Shown: in pieces, positions 21,864 through 32,154 of the stretch
Layout of the letters: each line of letters begins with the position of its first letter
How positions within the stretch are numbered: position 1 is the stretch's first letter
Origin: Pegoplata infirma
Lineage: Eukaryota > Arthropoda > Insecta > Diptera > Anthomyiidae
Direction: 5' to 3'
DNA: 64,000 nucleotides
Assembly (NCBI GenBank): GCA_963921195.1
Contig: OY992536.1
Location: 92,237,007-92,301,006 of the forward strand
Made by a program: the position numbers and the translations under genes
Notes under the pieces: model-generated
What the model saw: the letters and a program-made list of their open reading frames with translations, nothing else
Databases searched by the model: none
Told to the model about the DNA's origin: nothing

Positions 21864-22181
21864 ATACCCAGTAAATAAAAAAGTAATATTTGTTTCTAGA
21901 TGTTCATCCAGGATTCCGAGCAATTTAGTTTGGATCACAGTGAAGCCACTTGAGCATAACTTTTGCATTATCTCTCCCTATATTTTCTTTTCCTTTTCCT
22001 TTCTATTATAGGTAACACAACGGGACCACATTTTTTGAAGGACCCATCTAAAATTATTTAAAAATCATAAAACTATTTTTTTCTTAAAAAAAATTAAATA
22101 TTGTTTTTTACATTTTTTGTATTCTTTTTTTTTGGTAGAAGCGAAGAACAAATGTAGTTGAACAAAATTTTACAAAATATA

Positions 22182-23448
22182 TGGGTGAAATCAAAAAATG
22201 TCAGTGTTTTTGAGCCAAAATTGTACAAACAAAAAATTTTAATTTTTGGTAATTTTTTTATTAAAATCGATATGTTACATCACTACTACTTAATATAACT
22301 ATAAAAGATCTCTTCTACAAACTGTTTCAAACAAATTTTATAGACATTTTTATGATTTTTTTGGTGACGGAGTTTACATTCACCTTAGAAAAATACATTA
22401 AATTTTTTGAATTTTCTTTGAAAACATTTTATTGTAATTTAAAACACTTATTTATGTAATTGCTAACAATTTTTGTAATTAGGATTTTTTTCTGGTTTTT
22501 GTTATTAAAGATTTTACAATTATTTTTTATTTTAATAGGATTTTTCTAAGGAAGTGTAAAATAAATTTATTATTATTTCTGTTAAAATAAGTTTTTTTAC
22601 TTTTTTGACTGACTAGTGTTAATATTTGCGTCGGTTTTAACAACTTCATAAGGTTTTTTAATGCAATCTGCAAAAAAAAAAAAAGTTGACGGAGTTTACA
22701 GAGACGGAGTTTACATTTCGTCACTTTTTGCCCTTTTTTTCGAAAACTATTTGTCGGAAATTGGTTTCCGAAAAAAAATCATTAGATGTCAACTAGATAC
22801 GTCAAAATATGACGATATTTCAGATGCACGCTAAGTAGTTTTGTTGTAAACGTGGAGACGGAGTTTACAGCATTTTTTGATTTTTCATTTATGATTTAGC
22901 TTTTCATACAGGGGAATTAATATGCAGGGAGCAAACTTGAAACCAATGATGCAAAATGATACTTTATTGCCTCGCGTTTAATAAATGGGGCAATAACCTA
23001 TTATTTTTCTAAACACAATACGTCAAAAACAACAAAATTGTCCGGTTCCATAATGTCTAAAAAAAGTGTCGAAAAATCGTTACACAATTGAAGCCGTGTT
23101 TGTATGGGTAAAAGAGATAGTTATGACTATACAAAAATATTTTTTAAGAACGTCAACATGCCCTATTTAAAAATGTAGTCAATTATTAAGAGTTTGGGTT
23201 ATTGGTTTTTAAGATATAACCGGTTAAAGTTTAAAAATTGAAAATGTTACTGGCGACGGAGTTTACATTTGGCCTACAAAAATGAAAATAACTTGTTTAA
23301 AATAGCTTACTAGTATCCGGATTGTTGTTAGTTATGTAGAACGCCAATCTATGCGACGTTGTACATTAAAAAATATGCGAATACTTTAACCCATGTATGA
23401 GATATTACACGATTACATGGTTTCGTTGACATTTTTTGATTTCACCCA
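22182..23448. mobile_element. TIR element with recurrent GACGGAGTTTACA motif
   Basis: TGGGTGAAATCAAAAAATGT at the left is mirrored by ACATTTTTTGATTTCACCCA at the right, with TATA on both sides (22178-22181, 23449-23452). GACGGAGTTTACA recurs at about 22368, 22687, 22702, 22858 and 23260, all in the same orientation. There is no ORF of note. Confidence 0.55.
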
Positions 23449-23452
23449 TATA

Positions 23453-23605
23453 TATCAGTAGTCCCGGTAATATCGGTAATACCGCTAGAACCGGAACCGA
23501 GATTACCGGTATTCCCGGGAGTACTGGGAATAATTCAAGAACCGGGAAACCGGTACCATTTCTTAGTAGGAATATGTGCCTACGGTAATGACCGTAGGCA
23601 CTAGT
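23453..23605. repeat. CCGGTAA/CCCGGGA repeat and strong hairpin
   Basis: GC-rich ACCGG, CCCGG and CGGTAAT words cluster at 23462-23555. They are followed by a perfect 11-bp stem, GTGCCTACGGT / ACCGTAGGCAC, with loop AATG (23576-23601). The function is unknown; it could be a transposon terminus. Confidence 0.4.
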
Positions 23606-23689
23606 TTATACAAAAAATGTAAAAGACTCAATTAAAATTCCAAAACATTTTTCCGATTTTTAAAGACTGGTCAGGTAATATAGAAAGTG

Positions 23690-24010
23690 GAAACGTCAGC
23701 AAACATAGACTCTGAGGTTTTTGTGATACCACGAGATGGTACTGTGGTTCCACTACCAGTCCCTGCGCTTAAACCAATTTTAGCTTCTTATGAAACTTTT
23801 AAGATGTTGAATTTTGACATTCGACAAATCAGAAAGATCTTTTAGCTCCCTAAATCCTAGTAAAGCAAGTATTTGACCAGAAAATGCCGGGCAATGTCAG
23901 ATTAAGTGTTCTATAGTTTCCAACTCCTTCTCATAAATGCAACTCCAGCAAAAGTTATTTGACGACACATTAACACGCTCAGTCTAGTTTTCTATAAGGC
24001 AGTGACTGGT
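23690..24010 (-). pseudogene. LINE ORF2 C-terminus: Cys/His knuckle
   Basis: The minus strand reads FCWSCIYEKELETIEHLI followed by HCPAFSGQILALLGFRELKD. The spacing C-x2-C-x(n)-H-x(n)-HCPA is the usual C-terminal knuckle of LOA and related LINEs. One Cys before HCPA is a stop codon here. Confidence 0.65.
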
Positions 24011-24012
24011 AG

Positions 24013-24608
24013 TTATGGCCACCACCATCGAAATCTCTCCTCTTTAAAGAGATATCGGCTCATTTTTGCGCTTCTGAATAGGAGCAGGAGAAATATGCCG
24101 TTAAATATTAAAAGTAAATCCATGTGCTCTTTTCTGATAGTCTTTGTCGCGGAACAAAGCCATATATTTTGCTTGCAAGTTTCCAGAGGCATACCAACAC
24201 CTTTCAATTCCAATTGCTTATCGTCTTCGCAATTCTCTAGAATGTCTCTGTGTCCTGGGACCAATATGAGTCGTATGCCAAAATGCTTGGCCATCTTATT
24301 TAAAGACGTACGGCAGTTAGGGGTAGATCTTGTTTTCAGAAACATTGACTCCAGGCACTTGACCGCGGCTTGACTGTTGTGACTGTTGTAGACAAGACAT
24401 TGCAACTCAACCAGTCAGCAGCTTTTTTGATTGCCGGCATCTCTGCCTTGTTAACACTGCAATGATTTGGCAATCTTCGAGCCAGGCTCAACCCAAGTAC
24501 TTTCGAATTGACTCCAAAGCCCACCTGTTCGTGTAGCTTCGTTCCATCTATGTCAAAATTAATGGAGGCTTCACAAACCTGGATGGTATTATGGTGGTAA
24601 ATTAGCAC
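24013..24608 (-). pseudogene. LINE ORF2 RNase H domain
   Basis: One frame (24608-24336) carries INFDIDGTKLHEQVGFGV, the first RNase H strand with the catalytic Asp, then LPNHCSVNKAEMPAIKKAAD with the catalytic Glu. A second frame (24405-24013) continues with SQAAVKCLE, LNKMAKHFGIRLILVPGHRD (His block) and ENCEDD. A frameshift near 24380 removes the TDS motif, and another follows the His block. Confidence 0.7.
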
Positions 24609-25470
24609 TCAAAATGGCTCAAAGGGAGCACAGCTCACAATTTGTGGCATTGTTATCTTCTTTAAGATCGCGCTATGGCCACAATCTACGTAGCCGCATA
24701 CTCCCTACCCTATATATACACTGGTATCAGGTAAAAGAGAATTTCTAATGCTGCCGTAGGTGTAGTACGAAGATCACCACTGATGCACATCGGCGCCATT
24801 CTACTGTTTCCACCGCCATTCTACTGTTCCCACCAGACAATGAATTGGATGCATAATTGGACAAACACTACTCCCTCTTTCCTTCTCCTCATAACCTATT
24901 TTCCTAATATCAACACAATGCATTGCATTTGTAGGGGGCATCCCCTGAGTGTTGACTAAAAAAAAAAAAAATGCAACTTCGTATCTAGAATTACTTCAAG
25001 ATACTTGGCTTCATCCGTTTTAGTGCCGTCCAGAGAAATAATATCAAAAGCAGGAATATTAATTTTCGTTGTAAACAAGACAAGCTCTGTTTTTCTGCCA
25101 GATCACAGTTTCTTGCCTGTTTAGACAGATCTTTAAAAGAACCTAAAGAATGCCCCTTAAGGTTGGCAGGTGCTTTCCCTTTGCCGCTATCGCGATATCG
25201 TTAGCATATGAGACAACATGACAACCATGTGCTTCTATAGAGAGCGGCATTAAATTCAGTGCCAGGTTCCAAAGAAGTGGCGAAGGAAAACGCCTCTAGG
25301 GTGTGTCCATATTGACAAATCGATATATGACAAACGCTCCCAATTCAGGCCTTATACATCTATTGGCAAGCTGCAATAAAACGCTTCAATCCCAGTCCAG
25401 ACAATGCCAAAATTATCGAGTCCGAGATGACATTATTAAAATCTTACTATGTATCAAGAAAAACCACCAT
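24600..25470 (-). pseudogene. LINE ORF2 reverse transcriptase, palm and thumb
   Basis: After the large insertion the minus strand resumes at SMVVFLD, then the GVLSP-like block decays to RRFPSPLLWNLALNLMPLS. It goes on with CHVVSYANDIAIAAKGK, where the catalytic YADD has become YAND, then ELVLFTTKINIPAFDIISLD and DEAKYLEVILDTKLH. After an inserted segment it continues GDLRTTPTAALEILFYLIPV. Several frameshifts are present. Confidence 0.7.
24790..24975 (+). mobile_element. Short retroposed segment with A-tail inserted in the LINE
   Basis: Between LDTKLH and GDLRTTPTAAL of the disrupted RT lie ~185 bp that end on the + strand in GTGTTGACTAAAA and a run of about 15 A (24957-24971). A + strand A-tail inside a minus-strand LINE implies a separate 3'-truncated retroposition. 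Left border approximate; source unknown. Confidence 0.4.
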
Positions 25471-26024
25471 AGAGTACACTGAGGGAAAAAATCGTCGTCA
25501 AATCAAAAATTTTCGCACTTATTTTTAAAATTCTCAAATTTTTGAAAGAAATTTTAATAATGAAATGAAATTTTATAAAATTAAATATGTTTCGGTCTTG
25601 ATTTTAAAAGTATATTTTTTGAATTAAATATAAAAAAACTCCTTTTTATTTCATAATGCTGCCATGATAAAAATAATCATTTTGATTGTAAACAATAGCA
25701 AAATGAGATTTCAACAACTTTAAAAACGACGCCTCATAAATGACGCAATTATTTTAGAAAAGTTTCGTGGCGTTTCATAAGTGAAAACTTTTCAATTTCC
25801 ATAAAAATTAAATAAACGAAAAAAAATTATTATTTTCTTATGTGGTTATTCATAAAACCTAAAATATATTTAAAGTAGGTTTATTTGACAGATATTGCAG
25901 GAACAATTGTCAAATAAACCTACAATAAGTCTGTTATAAGTATTATGAATAAGAGCCTTAAAGTAAAACAATGAACTAAATTTTTGTAATAAGTGACAAA
26001 AGTCAATACATATGTACTGACATA

Positions 26025-28743
26025 CACTCTTATAAATTTTTGTTGAAATTTACCCACTTTATTGTAGGTAACTGTTCTCCTACAATAAAGTGGATAAAAA
26101 TACTCGATGTGTTTAAATTTACACACAAAGTGTGCAGTTGTAAACATTTTGTGTGTAAACCTACAAATGAACTGCTTTCAAAATTCTCTGGCAATACACA
26201 CAAAATGTGTAATTTTAGCTTACTTGTGCTCAAAAATAGATTTAAAATGTTTAAAATTGCATCTTAAATGTTTTCTTTTACATAAAAGGTGCCTAATTTT
26301 TAACAACCTGCTAAAAAATTTATTCCTATAAACAAATAAAACCAAAAATGCATTTTTATTATTATTTTTATAGTTTTTATTTAAACTGAAATGAAAATGG
26401 GTATAATAGTGAAATATGTATAATATTCAAAAATTATAATTTAAATACAAATTTTTTTGGGGTTATAAAATTATTCGTAACTTAAACTAAATATTAATGA
26501 CAAATGAAAAATAACACGTTACAATAACCAAATAAAAGATAAAATTTGTTAAATTAAAGAATTGACAATCGCAATGAGTGGAGAATTCGTTGGAACTTTA
26601 CTTTCTTATCATAAGTTGTTGTCTCAAACTGCAAGTATAAAAAAATTTCACATTATTTACGAGATATTTTTGATATTAAAATCATACAAGGGAATATTTT
26701 CAGAATCTGAGAAGTTTTTTCTGTAGAAAAATTCTCAGAATTCAAGATAATATTTCTTTACAAAATATGTCAGAATCTGAGACAGAATCTGAGATAATTT
26801 TTCTATAGAAAAATTCTTTGTAAAATTCTGAGATATTTTTTCTATAAAATCAGTATCTGAGATATTTTTTCTATAGAAAATTTTTCAGAATCTAAAGAAT
26901 TTTTTCTATAGAAAAGTTATTAGAATCTAAAGAATTTTTTCTATGAAAAATTTTCAGAATCTAAAATATTTAAAAATTAGAAAAATTCTTAAAATTTGTT
27001 ATATCTTTTTAAAGAAAAATTCTTAGAATCTGAGATATTTTTTCTATAGAAAAATTATCAGAATCTAAAATACTTTTTCTATAGAAAAATTCTAGGTATC
27101 TAAGATATTTTTTCTATAGAAAAATTCTCAGAATCTAAAATATTTTTTCTTTAGAAAAATTCTTAAAATATTTTTTAGAGATATTTTTTTTATAGAAAAA
27201 TTCTTAGAATCTGAGATATTTTTTATAGAAAAATTCTCCAAATCTGGGAAAATTATAAAATTTTCGGAATCTGAAATAATTTTTCTACAGAAAAACTCTC
27301 AGAATCTGAGATATTTTGTAATAGAAAAATTTTTAGAATCGAAGATATTTTTTCTATATTAAAATTCTAAGAATCTGAGATATTTATTCCATAGAAAAAT
27401 TCTCAGAATCTGATTTGTTTTTTCTATAGAAAAATTCTTAGAATCTGATACATTTTTTCTATAGAAAATTTCTCAGAATCGGATATATTTTTTCTACAGA
27501 AAATTACTCAGAATCTGATATTTTTTTTCTATAGAAAATTTCTTAGAATCTGAGATTTTTTTTCTACAGAAAGTTTTAGAATCTGAATATTTCTGTTATA
27601 GAATAATTCTCAAAATCTAAAATATTTTTCTATAGAAAAATTCTCAGAACATAAGAAATTTTTTCTTTAGAAAAATTCTCAGAATCCATTGAATTTTTTC
27701 TATAGAAAAATTCTCAGAATCTAATGAATTTTTCTACACAAAAATTTTCAGAATCTGATATATTTTTTATAGACAAAATATAAGATTCTGAGATATTTTT
27801 TCTATAGACAAAATATGAGAATATATTTTTGTTCTATAGAAAAATTCTTAAAATCTGAGATATTTCGTATATAGAATAATTCTCAGAAACTGAAATATTT
27901 TTTCTATAGAAAAGTTTTCAGAATCAAAAATATTTTTTCTATAGAAAATTTTTCAGAATCAGAAATATTTTTTCTATAGAAAAATTCTCAGAAACTGGTA
28001 AATTTTTTTTTGCAGAAAAAAATCTGTTGGAATCAAAAAATTTTTATTGAAATCTTCCCAGAATCTGCTAAGGATTTGAAAAAATTTTTTCTGTAGATGA
28101 ATTCTCATAATCTGAGACACTTTTTCTTTCCAAAAAATATTCTCAGATTCTGATATCCACACATTTTTGTAAAGAATAATTCAAAAAATCCAAGACATTT
28201 GTGGTACTTACCTTTCTGATTTATAATTGCAAATATTTAAGAAAAAATGCAATGTATATTTTTCATAAATATTACAAATTTAAAAAAATCGGGTTTGTTT
28301 TTGTGTCTTTGATCAGCAACGCGTTGGTTAATATTTTCACTTTTTTTTTAATTTATTTGTTTTCATTTTATGGTTTTTTCGCGTTATTTTAGTTTAATTG
28401 CGAGCATAACAAAATTTTTTGGTTAAATTTTCCTTTTTTATTTTATTTTGACAATTTGTATTTTAAAATTGTTGAATATTACGCATTTAATGTTTAATAT
28501 TGAAAATTAAACACTTAATGTTTACAATAAACATTAAATGTGTAATTTTAAAAATTTTGTGTTTATAATTTTAAAAATATATTTATAAACTCACAAAATA
28601 CTATATAATGTGCGTAATATTAGAATTTTTGTGTGTAAACTAAAATTTTAAACACTTGGTGCTCAATTTTAGGCGTTGTGTGTAATTTTACATAAAAATT
28701 TACCCACTTTATAGTAGTATTTTTACAAGGACTTTTTAGAGTG
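26025..28743. mobile_element. CACTCT-ended TIR element (interior type C) with satellite core
   Basis: The left end CACTCTTATAAATTTTTG and right end CAAGGACTTTTTAGAGTG are inverted, with TA at 26023-26024 and 28744-28745. AATTTACCCACTTTAT occurs near both ends (26047 and 28698), in the same orientation. The core is the array at 26690-28190. Confidence 0.55.
26690..28190 (+). repeat. ~36-bp satellite, AGAATCTGAGATATTTTTTC type
   Basis: About 40 degenerate tandem copies of (T/C)AGAATCTGAGATATTTTTTC followed by TATAGAAAAATTCTC. The inner palindrome TTTTCTATAGAAAA recurs. A far more degraded relative fills 53040-53800. Confidence 0.7.
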
Positions 28744-29599
28744 TACATAAATAAAAAAAACGGTGTGGAAATTAATGTGGAGTTTGCGTAAATTAATATG
28801 GAGTTTGTGGAAATTAATGTGGAGGAGTACCTATAATCCAGAAGAAAGTTAACATTTTATGACAGCAATCCCGGAATTTTTGTGTTATTTGATGTCTATT
28901 TCATCGTCCGTGCTCTGACAAAAACACCTACGTGTACTTCTTGAAGAGACTGACTAAATTAGCACAGATTGTGAACTTTTGCGTTGAGTTTTAAGGTAAT
29001 CTTAATGGAAAAAGTAGATTTGCAATATTATTTAAATATAAACGTGAGAGGTGTAACTTTAAAACAACGCGAAATGACAAAATTAATCTAATTCGTAGAC
29101 GTCTTCAACAATTTTTGAAAATCACATGGGTGTTTTCGTCAGAGCAGCGACGATATATTATTTTATTTCTATATTTCTGTGGTAAAGAAAAATAAATAAA
29201 ATTTGTATATAAATATAAAAAATTCCAATTGTTTTATTTACATTGAAAATTTTAGGAAACAGAAAGAAAATTATATAAATAATTTTTAATATTTAATTTG
29301 ATTATGTGCACTTTTGATTTGAACATAAAACATTCTCAAATCAACGTTGTTTCAGTTTATTTTTAAAATTTTGTTTGTTACTGAAGCCATATTAAAAGTG
29401 TCGATAAACATTTTCAATTTGAGAAAAAACAAAGTTTGTTGACTTTTGTCACTGTTTTATTTTTAATTTGAGATTGTTTTTGCTTGATTTGAGAATTTTT
29501 TTTTCTTAGTGTACTTCTTTACCTAAAGCGATCTCTCGATGGAACCAACGAGCTCATGAAGAGCCGTTTCCATTGATCTACTGTTGTTGTATGCATGTT

Positions 29600-30180
29600 A
29601 TATATCCGAAAGCAATTTCGGGTCAATCACTCTGCGTAAATATGTGTCTGTCAATCGTTCCATTGTTTTAAACAAAAAATAAAACAGACTAATTGGTCTG
29701 AAATTCTTCGGAGATGTGCAAGCATTTTTCCCAGCTTTCGGGATAAAAACGGCTCTAGCGTCCCTCCACTTGCTGCATCTCAGCAGGGATCGGGATTATA
29801 ACGTCAGATCCAGAGGATTTATAAGGCCTGAAGCTTTTAAGAGCCCTAATCAATGTTGGCATATTTATTATTTCCGAAGCAATTTCAGATGCGTAAACGT
29901 CAGAACATTCCAAAGCTTAAAGCTGTGTAATGGAAGTGCCCAAAAAAATTCGTGTTTAGAAGGAGATCCAGCTTATCCCCACTGGAGGTAGACCATACCC
30001 CATTAGGATCCTTAGATATCCCAGGGTGCATGGAGAAGAAGCCAGAACTTTGCTCAGCCTGAATGCCTCCGAAACATTTTCTATGTTTCCACAGAAGTTT
30101 TTCTAAAAATCACATTTGGCAATTGTGATCATCTTCTCAAGGATTTTGCCTTATTAAAAAGCAGGAATCTCTGCTTGCCA
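29600..30180 (-). pseudogene. LINE ORF2 linker and N-terminal reverse transcriptase
   Basis: Homologous over its length to 7440-8134. The minus strand shows the KSPG..PDG region and the later block QHAYNNSRSMETALHELVGS (29530-29600), which precedes the insertion at 29511. Frameshifts are frequent, unlike the open copy at 7349-8134. Confidence 0.65.
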
Positions 30181-30369
30181 GCAACATTTGCCCCTAGGCT
30201 CCAGAAGGGCAAAACGCATCCAGCAACCTATTACAAACATTTGTTATATTGTCAACCAGACAGTCAATTTCCGCCAAATTATGCGGTTCAGATAAGGATA
30301 CTTCATCCAAAAGCTCAGAAAAAGTCTCTCTTTATCTCACCCAGTTTGTTCTCCTCAGATTTCTAGAGA

Positions 30370-30550
30370 CTGTATCATCCGGATCCCGCTCCCTGGGTAA
30401 AAACTCAATTTAGCGATGATCTGAGAAAGAGTGTTCTTCCAAAACTCTCCAGTCATCAATTCTATCAGACAATGTATCTGATATAAGTGTTACGTCAAGA
30501 ACCTCTTGCCACCTTTTAGTTACGAAAGTAAGTTTACAAACTCTGTTACA
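30370..30550 (-). pseudogene. LINE ORF2 endonuclease, C-terminal part
   Basis: The minus strand reads CNRVCKLTFVTKRWQEVLD, then VTLISDTLSDRIDDWRVLEE, then HSFSDHR. The SDH triad ends APE-type endonucleases. The segment follows the inserted AT-rich element at 30551-31034. Confidence 0.7.
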
Positions 30551-31034
30551 ACACTCCAAAAATAAACCTTGTAAAATTTCATGAAAAACTTGTAACTTTT
30601 TTTTGTTTGCTATCTCCTTTTTGACAAATTTTCCTAGTAATTTTACAAGATTTTTACCAATAATTTTGTAATTTTACAAGGTTTTCTCCAATAAAATTGT
30701 AAATTTAAAAATTTTTTGACATGATCAAATTTACAAAGAGGTTTCGTAATTTTACTAGATTTTTTGCTACCTCCTATTTTACGAGAATTCCTAGTAATTT
30801 TACAAGCTCTACCAATAATTTTGTAATTTTACAAGCTTGTTACCAATAAAATTGTAAATTTACAGTTTTTTGGCGCAATTAAAATTACAAGGAATTCTCG
30901 TGATTTTACTTGATTTTTTTTGTAAAATTATCTTGGAAATTTGTAAAATTACAAAAAAACAAGGAAAACTATCAAATATTGGCAAAATGGGATTACGAGA
31001 CTTTTCCTAGTAATTTAACAAAGTTTTGTTTTGT
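30551..31034. mobile_element. CACTC-ended MITE (interior type D, TTGTAAAATTACAAG) in the endonuclease
   Basis: The left end CACTCCAAAAATAAACCTTG and right end CAAAGTTTTGTTTTGTGTG are imperfect inverses, flanked by AA on both sides. Removing it reconnects LNI with CNRVC in the endonuclease frame. The interior is made of TTGTAATTTTACAAG and TTTTTACCAATAA words. Relatives lie at 51395-51870 and 62107-62344. Confidence 0.6.
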
Positions 31035-31039
31035 GTGAA

Positions 31040-31217
31040 ATATTCAGGTTAGTGCTTAACAAAAACTTCAATGGTGACTCTCCTATATCGTTTGTGTCTG
31101 TACTTCCCCATATTGAATGATGTGCATTAGCATCACAGCACACTACTAACTGGTGTCCCCTAGATTTAGACTCCCGAATCTGAAAAGGCGCAGAGGCGAG
31201 CCAAATATACTTCGCAC
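31040..31217 (-). pseudogene. LINE ORF2 endonuclease, central part
   Basis: The minus strand reads SRGHQLVVCCDANAHHSIWG and STDTNDIGES. The DANAHHxxWGS block is a hallmark of APE-type endonucleases of this LINE group. Inserted elements flank it on both sides. Confidence 0.75.
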
Positions 31218-31220
31218 TAA

Positions 31221-31820
31221 CAAGGGAAGTCTCCCTAGTGTCACCCGCGGATCTTTATGGAATTGGTTTTATTTTGTAGATCAGAAAAAATAAAGGGACA
31301 CGTATTTTTTTATAGCGGCCCAAATTCATATTTAGGGGGTAAAAAGGAGGGGGGAAGACAAGGCCATTTTTCAGTTTTTTTCGTTTATCTCCTATATTAT
31401 ACAAAGAAACCTAGTCATGTTACATACCAAATGAAAGCTCTTTGGAAAACCTATCTACGTGTGCTAAGAACGTGTCCAAACATGCACAACTTTTCGTCAT
31501 ATTGAGTAAAATACCAAAATTTTAGGACATTTTTGTTAATAAGTCGAAAAATGTTAACTTCTTTGGGCCGTTGTTAGCATCACGAGATAGGTATTTTTAA
31601 TACCATTAATCTGATACCAAACATGCCTATATTAATTTTGTATAAATAGGCGTAAATCGTAAAAAACTGAAAAAGGTCAATTTCCCCCCATACAAATCGA
31701 CCCCCCCTAAAAATGAGTTTGGGCCGCTAAAAAAAAATACGTGTCGAATTAATTTTCGTTCTTAACAACATATCCAAATTTCATGAAGATCGGAGGGTGA
31801 CACCAGGGAGACTTCCCTTG
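31221..31820. mobile_element. 600-bp MITE with TAA target duplication, PIF/Harbinger-like
   Basis: CAAGGGAAGTCTCCCT at the left and AGGGAGACTTCCCTTG at the right are inverted, and TAA flanks both (31218-31220, 31821-31823). Inner arms are also inverted (GCGGCCCAAA near 31315 with TTTGGGCCGC near 31718). A 3-bp TWA target is typical of PIF/Harbinger. It splits the LINE endonuclease. Confidence 0.6.
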
Positions 31821-31823
31821 TAA

Positions 31824-32110
31824 GCTCCAAGCTACCCGATTTAACATCCATATAACTAAAATTTGATAAAAGTAATATATTTTAGCTATTTTTCGCTAAG
31901 ATGCAGCCTCTTGGTGATCACTCACCCTTGGCAAACATACACCTACACCCGGGGGTCTTTAATCCGCAAACAGTACCACCCCGCCCCCAAGACTCAAGGA
32001 TAAAACCCAAATCAATTGCTCCTGTGTTTATGTGCAGCAACAGTATAACTGAGGCTGCCTTACAATGGTGGAGGTTTATTTGTTGGAACCGCAACATCTT
32101 ATTTATTGCC
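31824..32110 (-). pseudogene. LINE ORF2 start: endonuclease N-terminus
   Basis: The minus strand reads FQQINLHHCKAASVILLLHI followed by a Gly-rich stretch and GLKTPG. The QINLxHCKAA block with its Asn is the canonical start of an APE domain in LOA-like ORF2. Where an active copy would have the metal-binding Glu (QEPW), this copy reads LESW. Confidence 0.7.
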
Positions 32111-32154
32111 CCATCCTTTCCACCACCGTGTTATTTGCTTCATCCTCCATGTTA

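Larger units (their letters stand above)
25477..29511. mobile_element. 4-kb TIR element (CACT(G/A)AG ends) inserted in the LINE RT
   Basis: The left end CACTGAGGGAAAAAATC and right end TTTTTTTTTCTTAGTG are inverted. TA flanks both sides (25475-25476, 29512-29513). Removing the element plus one TA restores the RT frame, which confirms the boundaries. It contains the inner element 26025-28743. A related end occurs at 58840-58880. No transposase is visible. Confidence 0.7.

Noticed and set aside
26690..28190. Regular repeats suggestive of a CRISPR array
   Set aside because: Units are contiguous and degenerate without unique spacers, there are no cas genes, and the DNA is eukaryotic.
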